From Tolypeutes matacus (Eukaryota; Chordata; Mammalia; Cingulata; Chlamyphoridae): 64,000 nt of DNA. The position numbers and the translations under genes were made by a program. Of the stretch, positions 33,807 through 45,215 are shown piece by piece. Every line of letters begins with the position of its first letter. Within the stretch, counting starts at the first letter, position 1. The DNA is taken from NCBI GenBank assembly GCA_026826555.1, contig JAKSZT010054335.1, forward strand, positions 9,874,023 through 9,938,022. The letters are read 5' to 3'. The notes under the pieces are model-generated. The model made no database searches. It had not been told where the DNA came from and saw only the letters and a list, made by a program, of their open reading frames with translations.

Positions 33807-33871
33807 TTGACCGCAGGCCGCTTGGGGCCACCCCAGGGCGCCAGCCAACCTACTGGGGAGAGGAGATGGAC
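33807..33871 (+). repeat. 65-bp sequence, copy 1
   Basis: The sequence CTTGACCGCAGGCCGCTTGG through AACCTACTGGGGAGAGGAG and ATGGA recurs at 35226 with a few changes. The flanks do not match. Confidence 0.75.
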
Positions 33872-35225
33872 TTGTACTTTTTAGGAAGCTCCAGAGTGTA
33901 GGAGCAGCTTGCTGTTAATCACTGACTGCATATTTAGTAGTCTTCATTCTCCTGTGAGCTGGAGAGGGCCTGGCCCGCAGCTCGTGGGCAGAAGGGAGAG
34001 CAGCCTGCGCTGCCCTGGTGCATGAGTGTCCCCGAAGCTCAACGGGTAGGTGCCGCATGCTTCAGAAAGGGGATCCAGTGATGCTTGCTGTGCTCTTGGC
34101 ACCAGCGCCTTCCATCTCACGAGACAGTGAGTCCGTTCCCACCGCTGCTCTTCCCAGGTACCTCGGGATTCGTGCGGCTGTTTACATGCTAGAAGGTGGC
34201 CACCCTGCAAATTTTACGTTGATGCAGAGAGAGTAGGAGGGTATCTGATAGGGACGGTTGAGCTGCTGGATTTGCAAAGTCCCAACACTGGGAGGTTTCC
34301 TTTATTTGTGAACCTGCAGGAAATGCACAGCTGGGTCACTATGGCCCACTGGGTCTGGCGGAGACGGGCGGCTCTGATGTCCCCCAGCTGCTGATTGCGT
34401 TACAAGGAGATTCCTAGATAAAATGTAAAATCTGCATAAATCTATTAAAAATGTGAGAGCGATCCAAAGTTAAGGCAGCCAGTTGCTTTTACTCAGATGT
34501 TAGCTCTATTGCATCTTAAAGTATAAATCTTTCTCTCTTTTCTTTAAAGTTTTCTTTTAGGGATCAGGGCATATTTCAGTCATTTAGTTTTGAATCTATT
34601 ACACCCCATGTGGAAACCTCTCTGAGTAACTGAAGATACCCAAATTAATTTGTTCTTTAAGTCCACTGAACATTTCAATATCCCTGCAGCATTTTTTTCA
34701 AAGCCCATAAAAAGAAATTAGCAGTTAATTCAGCTCATAGCCCTACAGTCCTGTGAGGAAACAAAGTACAAGGACTGGCCACAGTCACAAAGAACTTTCG
34801 TGTTTATTGACTGTGGTGGTGTCTGTCATTCTCTCTCTCTCTCTCTCATTCACTCATGCATCTCTTTTGCTCAGGCAGGGTCGGGGTGGGGGTGGGATGT
34901 AGGGTAGCTGTGGGTCTGGTTTAGTTTTGCCTCTACCTGAGCTGCTCTGGAAGGGGTTGTGTGATGCCTGTGGCCGCCTTTCATGCCCATCTGTTGGCTC
35001 GCTGGGTGTGGGACAATTCGAAATCCCCTCTCTCCCTCACGCCCTGCTCTCCTCCCACGAAACCGACTCGGTGCCCAAATCCCATGCCCCTTTCTTCCTC
35101 TCTGGCCTTCCTAGCATGCTAATGTTAGGGGTCACGCAGACACCGGCGGCCGCCTCGCGACCTGGTCGCAGCCTGCCCAGGGGGTCCCTGCCTGGCTGGG
35201 TTGGGCCGTTGCTGTGCTGCGTGGA
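33872..35225. other. Non-coding DNA
   Basis: I see a (CT)n run at about 34831-34847 and otherwise single-copy-looking DNA. A MIR-like stretch may lie near 34725-34790 on the minus strand. Confidence 0.4.
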
Positions 35226-35293
35226 CTTGACCGCAGGCCACTTGGAGTCACCCCAAGGGCGCCAGTAAACCTACTGGGGAGAGGAGATGGACC
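35226..35293 (+). repeat. 65-bp sequence, copy 2
   Basis: About 90% identical by eye to 33807-33871 (for example ACTTGACCGCAGGCCACTTG and AAACCTACTGGGGAGAGGAG). It is in the same orientation, 1.42 kb downstream. The family is unknown to me. Confidence 0.75.
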
Positions 35294-35940
35294 CTGACTT
35301 CTGTGCAGGGAGGTGAAAGGGAGAGGAGGCAGCGGGGGAAGGAGCAAGGAATAAGGATGAGTGCTGGAGAGTATTTATGACTAGCCCAGCAGCCCCGCAG
35401 GGCCTCGGGGACAAGGCTGGGCCCTTGGTCCTTCTGGAATAGTCCAGTCTCTTGCCTCTCAGGACAGATTTGAATGAGCTGGACGATTTCAAGGAAGAGA
35501 TGAGGTGTTGCTGGTATGTGGAATGTTCTACCTTTGTGTCCTCCTGGAGTTAACAGTAGTCTCCAGGCTCCCTTGGGCACTTCTAAATTTCCAATAACCC
35601 GAATGTATAGGCAGGATAGAAGAAATCTTAAAAAGTGAAAATGTATTCATGCTTAAGAAAACAACCTTAAGTGGCTGTACAAAATGTATTCTTAAACACC
35701 TGTGCCAAATGTTTCTGTGCCACTCGTAGACGAGAAGATAAAAATAGGTGCTGGGGCTGGCAGAGAAGTGGCGTTGACAGTGCTAGGAAGGAATTTTGAT
35801 GTGAATTCCATTTACAAATATCTCTACCACCTCTGACAAGGAGTTATAAACGTTTAAAAAACTGCATAATAACTTTACAACTTCCCTAGACTTGATCTTT
35901 GTTCACACAAACCGGAAAAGAGTGTGAGCTGACACTGTCG
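35294..35940. other. Non-coding DNA
   Basis: Single-copy-looking sequence; nothing is recognised. Confidence 0.45.
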
Positions 35941-36410
35941 GCTCTCTCTTGCAACTACATAATGCATTCATACATTAAGTAGGTGAATCCAGCTCTGGTG
36001 CTCTTGAACTTCAAAATTTCGACGTTGTTGTGCATTTCTGCTCTCTCTTGCAACTAAATAGTGCATTCAGGAAAGCAGATGTGGCTCAATGGGTTGGGCT
36101 CCCGTTTACCATCTGGAAAGCCCCGGGTTCAATTCCTGGCACCTCCTGGTGAATACAAGCCCCCCCACGCGGTGCAGTGAGCTGACGGCCCTCGTGGCAC
36201 GGTGAGCTGGCTCAGCAAGATGACGCAACAAAGGGAGACAAGCAGACACAGAAAAACTCACAGCAGATGGACACAGCGAGCACAAGCAGCAAGGGGCGGG
36301 GGGGAATAAATAAAAAAATAAAATAAATCTTTAAAAAAAAATAGTGCATTCATACATTAAGTAGGTGAATCCAGTTCTGGTGCTCTTGAACTTCAGAATT
36401 TTGACTTTTT
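35941..36410 (+). repeat. 99-bp tandem duplication, second copy split by a SINE
   Basis: GCTCTCTCTTGCAACTA starts at 35941 and again at 36040. The first copy continues CATAATGCATTCATACATTA and TGGTGCTCTTGAACTTC; the second copy has AATAGTGCATTCA, then the SINE, then TACATTAAGTAGGTGAATCC and TGGTGCTCTTGAACTTCAG. With the SINE removed the two 99-base copies are contiguous and about 90% alike. Confidence 0.88.
36070..36338 (+). mobile_element. tRNA-derived SINE (DAS type)
   Basis: Starts GGAAAGCAGATGTGGCTCAA, with a perfect B box GGTTCAATTCC (36126-36136) and an A-rich tail of AAATAAATC type. The flanking 14-base duplication AAATAGTGCATTCA is exact (36056-36069 and 36339-36352). The insertion is younger than the tandem duplication it interrupts. 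Confidence 0.93.
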
Positions 36411-38689
36411 TGCACAAATATCAAGAGATTGTATTGAAAAGAAGCCTGAGGTGGGTGAAGGGAGAAGAAAGCCTTTTAGGGTCTGCCTGTTTGCCCTTTA
36501 AAGTAAAACCCTACATCTCATTGTGGAGCGCCAAAGTTGGACAGTACTCTTTTCTTCTACTTTGAGTTGAGGAAATGTGGAGTTAATAAACTGGCCAACT
36601 AATGTAGCTAAGATAATGGAGATAATGGAGATAACAAAAAAGACAACTTTCTGTTAACATTTTAAGGTTTATTAATGTGTTCAACAAAGATGAATGAGTT
36701 AGGCATTTTTCCAACCTTGGGACATGCGTGAGAACAGCTCTCTCTCCCCCTGGGGTTCCTAGCCAGGGCACGGTCCTTTGTGAGGTTTAGAGCTTAATTC
36801 TAATTGTGCAGATTCCCCCCAAATAGTTTCAGTAATCTTTACCATGCTGTGAACTTAAGTTCACATTGATTTTATTTTCCAGTCCCCTGACAATTTATAA
36901 TTGCTCAGTGCTCTGCCTTCCGACCTTCCTGAGGACTATGGTATAATCTCATCTCTTGGCTATTTCTTGAGCTTACATCCAGTCTACCTAAACACTTCCC
37001 GTGGGCAGAGGAATAAAGGGCAATCTCTGAACGGCCTTTCCAGTGCTACTCTGTAAATATCTAAGAATCAAATATCCACTCAAGGCAGGTAAGCAGTGTT
37101 TGCGTCTCCCTCTCCATCTCTTAATGTATTTACCCAAGGTCAAGAAGGTAAATTGATTGCAAATGGGGAAGTTGTTAGATGTTCTAGTTCAGCACTTAGA
37201 CTCTGGAACTTTGCTGTTTGTCATTATTTATTCTCCGGTTCATTCATTCGTTCACTCATTCATTCTTCACTCAGTAGTCCTCAGGCTACTGCAGACCACC
37301 TGCCAGACCCTGCTCCTGCTGCCGAGAAGGGCAGACGGCCGCTGCCGCAGGAAGTCACAGCCTGGCGGAGGTGGGGGAACCTGAAAAATGCTCCTTTGCA
37401 ACCACAATTCCTGACTTCAAGTCATGAAGGACCTATGTGTTTCTTCAGCTTGCCTCTGTATTTTTTAGAAATTGTTACGACAAGTTGTCTTCGCCATCAG
37501 AATACGCCGTTAACATGTCGGTTGCAGATTTGAATGGTTTGGTGTGTGTGTGTACATTCACACACACGCAGATTTATTTCTCTTAAACTTTGCTGAGCTG
37601 CTTTTCCATCCTCTGTCTGGCGAGGCAGTATAGTGATACACAAGCCTTTCATAAATCCAGTGGGATTCGTGCCCAGCTGAATTATTTCACTCTGTACTGT
37701 GTGTCAGTTCCTGGAAATTAAGAAATAGACCGTCCCTCTTTGTTCTTTGATCCCACCAGCTGAGCCATGGTATCTTTCCAGATGTTTCCATCTTGGGTTG
37801 CTATTACAAAAAAGCCCAACGTTTCTTAAACGGGGCCGAAAGTTGGCCTGCCCCAGGGGCCTGGCGAACGTGCTCAGGCCTGACCTATAGTACGCGGTAC
37901 TCGAGGGTTAAGAGGAAACGCAGGCTTTAAAATCTGGGTGATCCCTTGAATTCTAAGTGTTTAAGGAAGAGCCATTAAATCCACTCAAGCTCTTAAAGCT
38001 TCACAGAGACGTTGATTCAGCCTGGTTCTGCTGACTCATTTGTGCATGAAATAAGCTCAGGTCCCTCCTGTTTACTGCAGCATAATCTACCCCACCCTGT
38101 CCACTCTCCAGCCAGCCTGGGAAGCCGGTACCTGCCAAGTGGTCATTCCATGTAGGTGTCTGGGCAGAGGCAAGGCAAATAATCGGCATTATTATTCCTC
38201 TACTAACGTCTCATAAGCAAAATCTCAGAGCTCTTCTTAACTCAGATGGCAAAAAAATGAGCCCACAGCAGTGGAAACTGTGCAGGGTATTTGTGTTTGA
38301 GACTCACTTGACTGGGCTGGAAATAAGGGGGAAGTGGGGACAGTAGCCTAGCACACCTCACAGGTGGCCCGGGCCAGAGGCAGGGGCCCCGCTCCACCTG
38401 CACTCTGCGAAATCAGCCACAAGGACACTTTTAGATGTCCTGAAACTTATGCCCTAAAGTTCAGGGTGATGTTTCCTTGGAAAAGGAAAGAGCCAGAGCC
38501 CTTGACGGGCCATTGCTGCACCGTGGATGAAGTCTAACTCTAAAATAAAGAATAATCAGGAAGACTAGAGCACGGACATGGCCACTTCTGCTCCTAGCAC
38601 AGCCTGGTTTATTAGGCTTTCTGATTTGCTCAGTGCTGTTACTAATATAACTGGGCTTGATTGCAAGCAGGAAACACCTTTTTACAAGC
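36411..38689. other. Non-coding DNA with microsatellite traces
   Basis: ATTC-type units lie near 37240-37268, and GT and AC runs face each other as a potential hairpin at about 37540-37568. No gene is supported. Confidence 0.45.
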
Positions 38690-39230
38690 CTTTACGTCCA
38701 GGGATCTAGCAATTCCACTCCCAGGTATATTCCCAACAGAAATGCATAGCTACGTGAACAGAGGCACATGTGAGAATGTTCGTAGAAGCATCATTTGTAG
38801 CCGCTCGAAATTGGAAACTCTCCAAATGCGCATCAACAGGAGCTTGGATACACTGTGGTTTAGTCACACAGCGAAACACTATGCAGAGGAGAAAATAATT
38901 ACACTCAGCAAGGTAGGTGGCTCTCTCCAGCCGAGAGTGAAAGAAGCAGTAACAAGAGTACACAGTGTGTGGCTATGTCTGTATGAGGGCAGACAGGCAA
39001 AACAACCCATTGCCTTGGAGGTCAGGATGATGGGACGGGGCAGTGATTAGAAGGACCAGGAGGAAGCTTCTGGGTGCTAGTCGCATTGTCTTTGATCTGA
39101 GTAAAGGTTACGTGCTGTGCTCAAGTTATGAAAATTTCTCAGACTGTGCCTTTATATGTGCACTTTTTAATATGCATGATAATCTTCAATACATTTCTGC
39201 AAATGAAAACATGGGCTCACTTATTCAGAG
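38690..39230 (+). mobile_element. L1M 3' fragment
   Basis: The order GATCTAGCAATTCCACTCCC, 'GGTATATTCCCAACAGAAAT', 'GAAGCATCATTTGTAGCCGC', 'CCAAATGCGCATCAACAGGA' and 'TTATATGTGCACTTTTTAAT' follows the end of mammalian L1M ORF2 and its 3' region. It is broken, with no open frame. Confidence 0.75.
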
Positions 39231-41400
39231 AAGTAATTGCACCAGAAAAACTCATTTAAAATATACTTTCTTTTAAAAGCCCAAAGTAGTTCTGGGTTCA
39301 AAGTTTAAATTGAAGTATGAATTTTCAAATCTTTCTTCCCTACTTTAGTAGCAAGATGTTTTCGTGAACGCCTGTTAGTGAGGGCTCACAGGAAGTGTTT
39401 TGCAGTTAATGCATCATTTGACTGTGATCTCTTTGAAGTTAGAGATTTGTCTTCTGCAAGTCTCTCTTCCTAGTGTCTGCTGCATTCTGGCCTAAAAGAG
39501 TCTCAGTAACAGCATGTTGAACTGGATTAAGATGGATGAACGTGCTGCTTTTCCTTCGTAAAATCTTCCAGGCTTCTTTGACTGGAGACCCTCTCGCCCT
39601 TCTTGAAACGCCACAGCACTTGGCATTTCTCATGCCGCTGCACGTGCCACTGTGGTTTATGCTTATTTTATGAGTTCCTGGGAGACAGGGTCAGGTTTTC
39701 ACTCACCTCCGAGTGCCCTTGGAGTCCACAGGAGAGAGGTTGTGGAGAGGAGGCCACGGGCGCGCCTCGCGTTCAAGCCCCTGGCGACCGCCCAGAAGCT
39801 GCAGCACGTGCACTGAGACTCCCCCTTCCGTGCCCACCCCACCTGCATGTGAGGACGCTGGCGCACCTGCCTCCAGGGCGCCTCGTGTTGGTGGCGTCAG
39901 CTGCTGTGTGTGGGGCAGTAGAGAGCCTGATTATTGATCACGGTAGTGATTCCCAGGTGAGAAGAATAAGTAGCAACTTAAAAAGACCTAGGAGTGGTGG
40001 GAAGTCAAAAGGCACGTGTAACATATACAATTGTTTGATGAAGATCCTATATGGTAATTCCCAAAAGTAGTTTTTCTCAGACATTCTTAAACGCAGTGCG
40101 CTGATAACGTGTAGCTAAACGTATTAGAAACTGCCCTCGACCAGCCTGGTTTGCGCAGTCGCCAGCGTCTTTTGGGCAGCCATTGGGTGGATGCCACAGC
40201 AGGCTCGGCGACAGTAACAAACGGACCCTGGGATGTAGCATGGCTCCAAGACAGTGGGCGCTTGTCCGAGCTCACGTTACAGTCCAGCTGCTTCCACTTC
40301 TCAGCCAGAAGTGGCTTGTGACAAAACGTCTCGTGTAGATTCCTACTTGGAGCAATTCTTGCCCCCAGGAATAGAGTTTTAAAGAAAAGAGTCTCCACGC
40401 TTAGAGAGATATGAGACAGGCACACATTATGAGAAGTAAACTTCGCCTTTTATTCACAAATCCCTCCGACAGAGATGTTCACCTGGGAATAGAGTCCCTG
40501 GACTAAACCGGCGTTCACCTGGGAGCCTTGCTTGAATGGGCTGTGGTTGGGAGCCCTGCAGCTGTGCTGTCAGGAGCTGCTGGGGCTGCATCGCTTAACA
40601 GGGGAGAAGGTGAACCCTTCCTGGACAAGGCTTCCTGAGGCAGAAACCTTCAGAGAAGGAAGCAATGAGAGCTCACCTCCGTCATCCACCTTCCCTTTGG
40701 AAACATCCCCGAGCCACGGGGCACTGGTGGGTCTGCGCGGGGGGCTGGCCTCTGGGGGCTTTGCACCAAAGGCTGGTGTGTCGTTTGTGCCACGGGCAGC
40801 CGCACCTGTCCAGTCCATGGGACGTACCTGGCGTGCGAGTCACGCATACGTTTTTGAAATACCAGAAAACCCTTGTCTTTTAGGTGTTCTGTTAGTTTTG
40901 CCTCATTGGTGGTGGTGAAATGAAGGAGACAGGAACTCTTTCCTGAAAGGACAAAGTGGCAGTTTTTCGATCCTGGACAGAAAACTCATTTCTGAGCCAT
41001 GATATTTGCTTTGAGTTCGGTGGTGGGTTCCAGAGGAAACGTGGGGGCACCCTACTGGTGCAGGTGGGGGGCCTGTGGCTCCGCATGGTGATGGGAATAG
41101 AATCTGCAGCTCCCTGGCTCCTCGGCATCCCTCAGCCCGCGTGCACCATGCGCTGGGACAAAGCACTTGCCTGCCGAAAGCCAAAGGAAGGAATACATTT
41201 GGCCTCAGGAGCTTAGAACTGTTGTGAAAGAGTTTTTGTCTCGGCTTTTTTTAAAGCACTTTTATAAAAACTTATTTCCATTTGCTATCCTTGTTATCCA
41301 CAATGCCATGTGTATTTGAAGATGGTAGACAATTTTAGCACTTAAAAGTTCTAGATGCAATACTTGAGTATCAGACCAATGGTTTGGAGTCTCTATATTC
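39231..41400. other. Non-coding, mostly single-copy DNA
   Basis: No gene is supported. Two open frames around 40530-40920 lie on opposite strands and have no recognisable domain. Confidence 0.4.
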
Positions 41401-41424
41401 TTTTTTTTTTTTTTTTTTTTTTTT
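41401..41424 (+). repeat. Poly-T run
   Basis: About 24 consecutive T. It is separated from the element at 41480 by ordinary sequence, so it may be the tail of another antisense insertion whose body I cannot identify. Confidence 0.85.
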
Positions 41425-41479
41425 ACCTTTTTAGTCTTTATTTATTTGTACACTTAAGTGACTTGATACAGCATGATGA

Positions 41480-41720
41480 ATTTTTTTTTTTTTACTTTTT
41501 TTTTTTATTGTGGGTAAAAATAAAAATTTTCACAATACATACCAACATTTGCAAAATGATATATAAATATATATGCATATATGTGTATTTGCTTACAAAA
41601 ATGTCATTCATGTATATATATATATATAAATATATTTTAAGAGGTGCTTAGATACCCCAAATATTACACGGAACCCACTGGGATTCCCATGTTGCCCACC
41701 TCCCACTGCCCACCACATCA
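41480..41720 (-). mobile_element. 5'-truncated copy of the poly-A retroelement
   Basis: The + strand is the reverse complement of 26370-26596 (T-rich tail, ATTGTGGGTAAAAATAAAA, ATGTTGCCCACCTCCCACTG). The 5' end is cut at about 41720. A (TA)n stretch lies at about 41612-41628 within it. I see a possible target duplication GAATTTTT on each side, which is not certain. Confidence 0.75.
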
Positions 41721-42059
41721 GAATTTTTATCCTAAATCAAAGCTCCGTCTGGCATTTGGAGCTGTGTGCTCCAGCACAGGGCCGCTGTGTCTGTGCTAAA
41801 CTCTCTGGAGCCTTGAATGGCCCTAAATATCATGGAGCCACACCCCGTTACCCGAAGACCATTCTGATAGGTTTTATTCACATACCTAAGCGGTTCCTTT
41901 AAGGCCCTCACAGCGATTGCCTGCAGTGAACTTAACAGCTGACCGTCCGACAGCCTGTGCCTCGGTAAGTGCAGCTGGACCCAGAAACTTGTAAGAGTCG
42001 GCAAGCTCACCAGGGCTCAGGACACGGTGACAACAAATCCTGTCAATGCCAGCTGTGTG
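41721..42059. other. Non-coding DNA
   Basis: Single-copy-looking; nothing is recognised. Confidence 0.4.
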
Positions 42060-42450
42060 CAGTAGCCTTTTCTTAACATTTTATCTTGAAACAATTTCAG
42101 ACTTGCAGGAAATCTTCAAACATAATGCAAAAGCCATACAAAGAACTGCCACCTCAGACACCCAGGCCGACCATCATTTACCATTTTGCCCCATTTGCCG
42201 TATCGTTCTGTCGTTCTGTCTGTAGCTGTCTGCCTCCCTATTGTCCTGTCATTCCAGCTGTCCCTCTGTCTGTCAGCCGTCCGATTTAGAAACGTCTGAG
42301 AGTTGGTTGTGCCCGTCATGCTCCTGGAACACTTAACCCTTGCGTGTGAATTTCCTGAGAACAGGGACGTCCACGCACGCCGCCGCCTTGGGCTCAGCAC
42401 TCCAGGAAGCACGCAGTCTGTGTCCCACTTGTCCCGCTGTGCCTTTCCCA
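42060..42450 (-). mobile_element. Ancient L1-like repeat, antisense
   Basis: The words TTTATCTTGAAACAATTTCAG, 'CTTGCAGGAAATCTTCAAAC', 'TAATGCAAAAGCCATACAAA' and 'ATTTACCATTTTGCCCCATT' match a common mammalian repeat usually seen antisense to L1M. A CTGTCTGT-rich stretch at about 42203-42275 replaces the microsatellite usual at this place. The far end (about 42330-42380) carries AACCCTTGCGTGTGAATTTC. Confidence 0.5.
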
Positions 42451-42929
42451 TGGACAGCAGCTGTCTTGGTTGCTGCAGTTTGAACTCTGAGGTGTTTAGG
42501 TGTCAGATGAACCAAGGAGCCCTGCCTTGAAGAGAAAAACGCTTAGAGTTGTTAATTAAGAACCGCTTTGGACCTGCAGGTCTCTGGGATGTTTCAAGCC
42601 CCGTGTTCATGACCAGGAGCTCCTGCTCTGCAGTGCGCCTGCCGAGACTCTCCCACGGTGGCACTCAGCCGCTGCCACTCCTGCACTCTCCTGGGTCTTT
42701 ACAAAGCACCCAGGTGGCTTGGGGCAGGACAGGTCCGACGAGGAGACTTTTCTTTCTCAGAGACAACCTCCTGAGCCAATTTAAAAGACAACGGCAGCGG
42801 CTCAGGCCTCTTGTTCCTCCAGTACAATTGGGAGGATCTCTCTGAATTACACTGGGAACGCCAAGCCTGACCTCCTCCTCTGTTGGAGGTTGGCAGGCGG
42901 GTCTCAGGGTGACAGGGCTGTCCGTGGCG
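42451..42929. other. Non-coding DNA
   Basis: Single-copy-looking; no gene is recognised. Confidence 0.4.
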
Positions 42930-43480
42930 GTCCACTTACATTTGAACTTGATTTTTATTTTACAATGACACAAGCCACAGCGGTTCATTCTGGAAGAAGA
43001 GGTGAAGGCAAGGAGGAAGGCTCTGTTGTGTGTTTGGTGGCAGAATATAGATAAGCACCATAACAAATACAGAAAGGGCATGATTTATTAAAGCCTTGTA
43101 GTTTCCTGGGGTGACACCTGGAGAGTCTCTGGGTATTTATAATTGCCTGTGCAGGCAGTAATCCTGGAAGGTCTGTGTAGGGATCAAGTGAATTACACTT
43201 CATTAGAGTGATTATACCAGGGAACTCTGTTTTTAATTTGAAGATGAAAAGATGTCTTCATTATTAAGGCATAATTCCCTGGCCTTCTGGTCTGATAGTC
43301 TGGGCAAGATTTCTGCCTGCGTTAGGGCAACTTCATTTCCTAACCTCCTCTACAGGTTAGACTGCCAAGATACTATCATAAATAAAATAATTTCAATTCA
43401 TGTAACTGACATCAATCAGTTTGCTTAAAACCCAGCTATTTCTCAGCGTAGTTGAATAGCTTATACAATAGGTTTTGAGA
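42930..43480. other. CpG-poor, conserved-looking block
   Basis: Almost no CpG and no recognised repeat. TAATT- and ATTA-rich words occur, such as AATTATGCC in antisense near 43270. It is a candidate conserved non-coding element; comparison with other mammals is decisive. Confidence 0.28.
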
Positions 43481-43504
43481 TTTTTAGGAGTGCATGTATG
43501 TAGT

Positions 43505-43835
43505 TGTGGTGGTTTGAAGCTGTATGTACCCCAGAAAAAACGTGTTCTTGAATCTAATCCATTCCTGTGGGTGTGAACTCACTGTAACTAGGAGGTTTCA
43601 AGGAGGTGACTTCAGTGAAGGCGTGGCCCACCGTTTTCAGGATGGGTCTTAATCCTCTTACTGTAGCCCTTTACAAGAGAATGACATTCAGACAGAGAGA
43701 GAGAGAGAGAGAGAGAGTCACGGAAGCGAGAAGCTGAAATGGAGCCTGGAAGAGAAGGGAGAGACCAGGAGATGCCGCCATGTGCCTTGCCATGTGACAG
43801 GAGCCAAGGATCGCCAGCAGCCAGCCCCAGAACTA
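43505..43835 (+). mobile_element. MaLR-like LTR, 3'-truncated
   Basis: Starts TGTGGTGGTTTGAAGCTG, has ACCCCAGAAAAAACGTG and 'GATGGGTCTTAATCCTCTTA', a GA run at 43696-43717, and then ends abruptly near 43835 without the usual 3' terminus. This is the clearest sense copy of the family also seen at 57675, 16725 and probably 4330. Confidence 0.75.
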
Positions 43836-44895
43836 AACAATAGGTTTATTTATTTAACTTCTGCTCTGTTTCAAAGAGGATTTGAGTTAACTGAGTATAA
43901 TTCATACTATGGTGAGAACAAAGAGGAGTAAGTGGTAAGCAGTCTCCACCCCTCGGCTGGTTTGCACAAGGAAGAGGCAATGCTGGATTCTTTGTCCCAA
44001 ACAGGCAGAGGAGCCGATGCTCACGTCTGCCACCTCCTGCGTTCACCTTAGGACGATGCCCCTCGGGCCTTCCAAAATCATCCAGTACTGTTTGTCTGGT
44101 TTGTAATCTATCCAGTGACGGTTAATGAAATAAGATGACTTTTGTAAGGTGGTCCTTGAAGGAAAGCACCTGGAGGTCACAAGTCAGTTGTGATGCACAG
44201 TCTTGTGAATGGCTTCATGTTGTGTACTTAAGGCTGTGGAGGAACCAGGGACTATAAAGGTGACGCATTTAAACAAACGTCTAAGCGTAGGAGAGTGTCG
44301 CTTTCGTAGCGCGTTACATTTCATTCCTCCTTGCAGCTCAGCTCTGTTTTCAATTACAAGCAGACGTCTTCTAAAGCCTTTCTGCGCCATTTCTCTTTAC
44401 AAACACCAGCTTTTGGTGACATTACCTAAGTCTTCCAGCTTTCTGCTTCTGAGCTATTGGGCCTATGCTCCATTTGCTCCTTCCTGGGGAGAATTAAGAA
44501 AAGCTAGAAGATGTTGGGGCTAAATATCTGGAAATCGGAAAGGTTGCGAGCTGTAGAGTAGATGCCTCGGCTGCACCGAGGGGCTTCAAGCTGAGCTTGG
44601 CACAAGCACCCCACCCAGAGGGCCTGCTCCCGAAGCGTTGGCGCGACTTGGAGAACTGATGCTCGGCGGCACGAGGCTTTTATAAGGAAGGCGGGGGTGG
44701 GGAGGGGGGTGGGATTAACGGATTCTCATTTGAAGAAATCAAATACTGAGAAACCCAAATAAACACTGCCAGACGCCTGAAGCCGCAGAGGTGTAGAGGC
44801 TGGTGTAGGAAAGCTCAGTAAACAGAGCCCCTTGGTCCAGGGGCCTGGGCTGCCGGTCAGTCCTGGTGGGGGCCGGTCTTGAGGTCCACGTGGCC
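43836..44895. other. Non-coding DNA
   Basis: Single-copy-looking. The part from 44200 to 44450 is CpG-sparse, with short open frames of no known identity. Confidence 0.4.
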
Positions 44896-45215
44896 TAATG
44901 CCTGTTCCTGAGTTAATGACTGACCACGAGGTAATGCCCGTCCACACAGGCAATGACCGTCCATGAGGCAATGACCGGGCATGAGGCAATGACCGTCCAT
45001 GAGGCAATGACCGACCATGAGGTAATGACCGTCCATGAGGCAATGACCGTCCATGAGGNNNNNNNNNNGGCAATGACCGTCCATGAGGCAATGACCGTCC
45101 ATGAGGTAATGACCGTCCATGAGGTAATGACCGTCCATGAGGTAATGACCGTCCATGAGGTAATGACTGTCCATGAGGCAATGACCGTCCATGAGGCAGT
45201 GACCGGCCACGACCG
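44896..45215 (+). repeat. 18-bp minisatellite
   Basis: The unit CAATGACCGTCCATGAGG, with C/T alternation at the first base, is repeated; the left units are diverged (TAATGCCTGTTCCTGAGT). As 18 is six codons, the array stays open on both strands and yields repeated MTVHEA on + and HGRSLP on -. This is an array artefact and not a gene. Confidence 0.95.
45059..45068. other. Assembly gap of 10 N inside the 18-bp array
   Basis: Ten undetermined bases interrupt the array. Its true length is therefore unknown and probably underestimated. Confidence 0.95.

Noticed and set aside
37540..37568. GT and AC runs facing each other as a microRNA-like hairpin
   Set aside because: The arms are simple dinucleotide repeats of about 10 bases, too short and too simple for a precursor.
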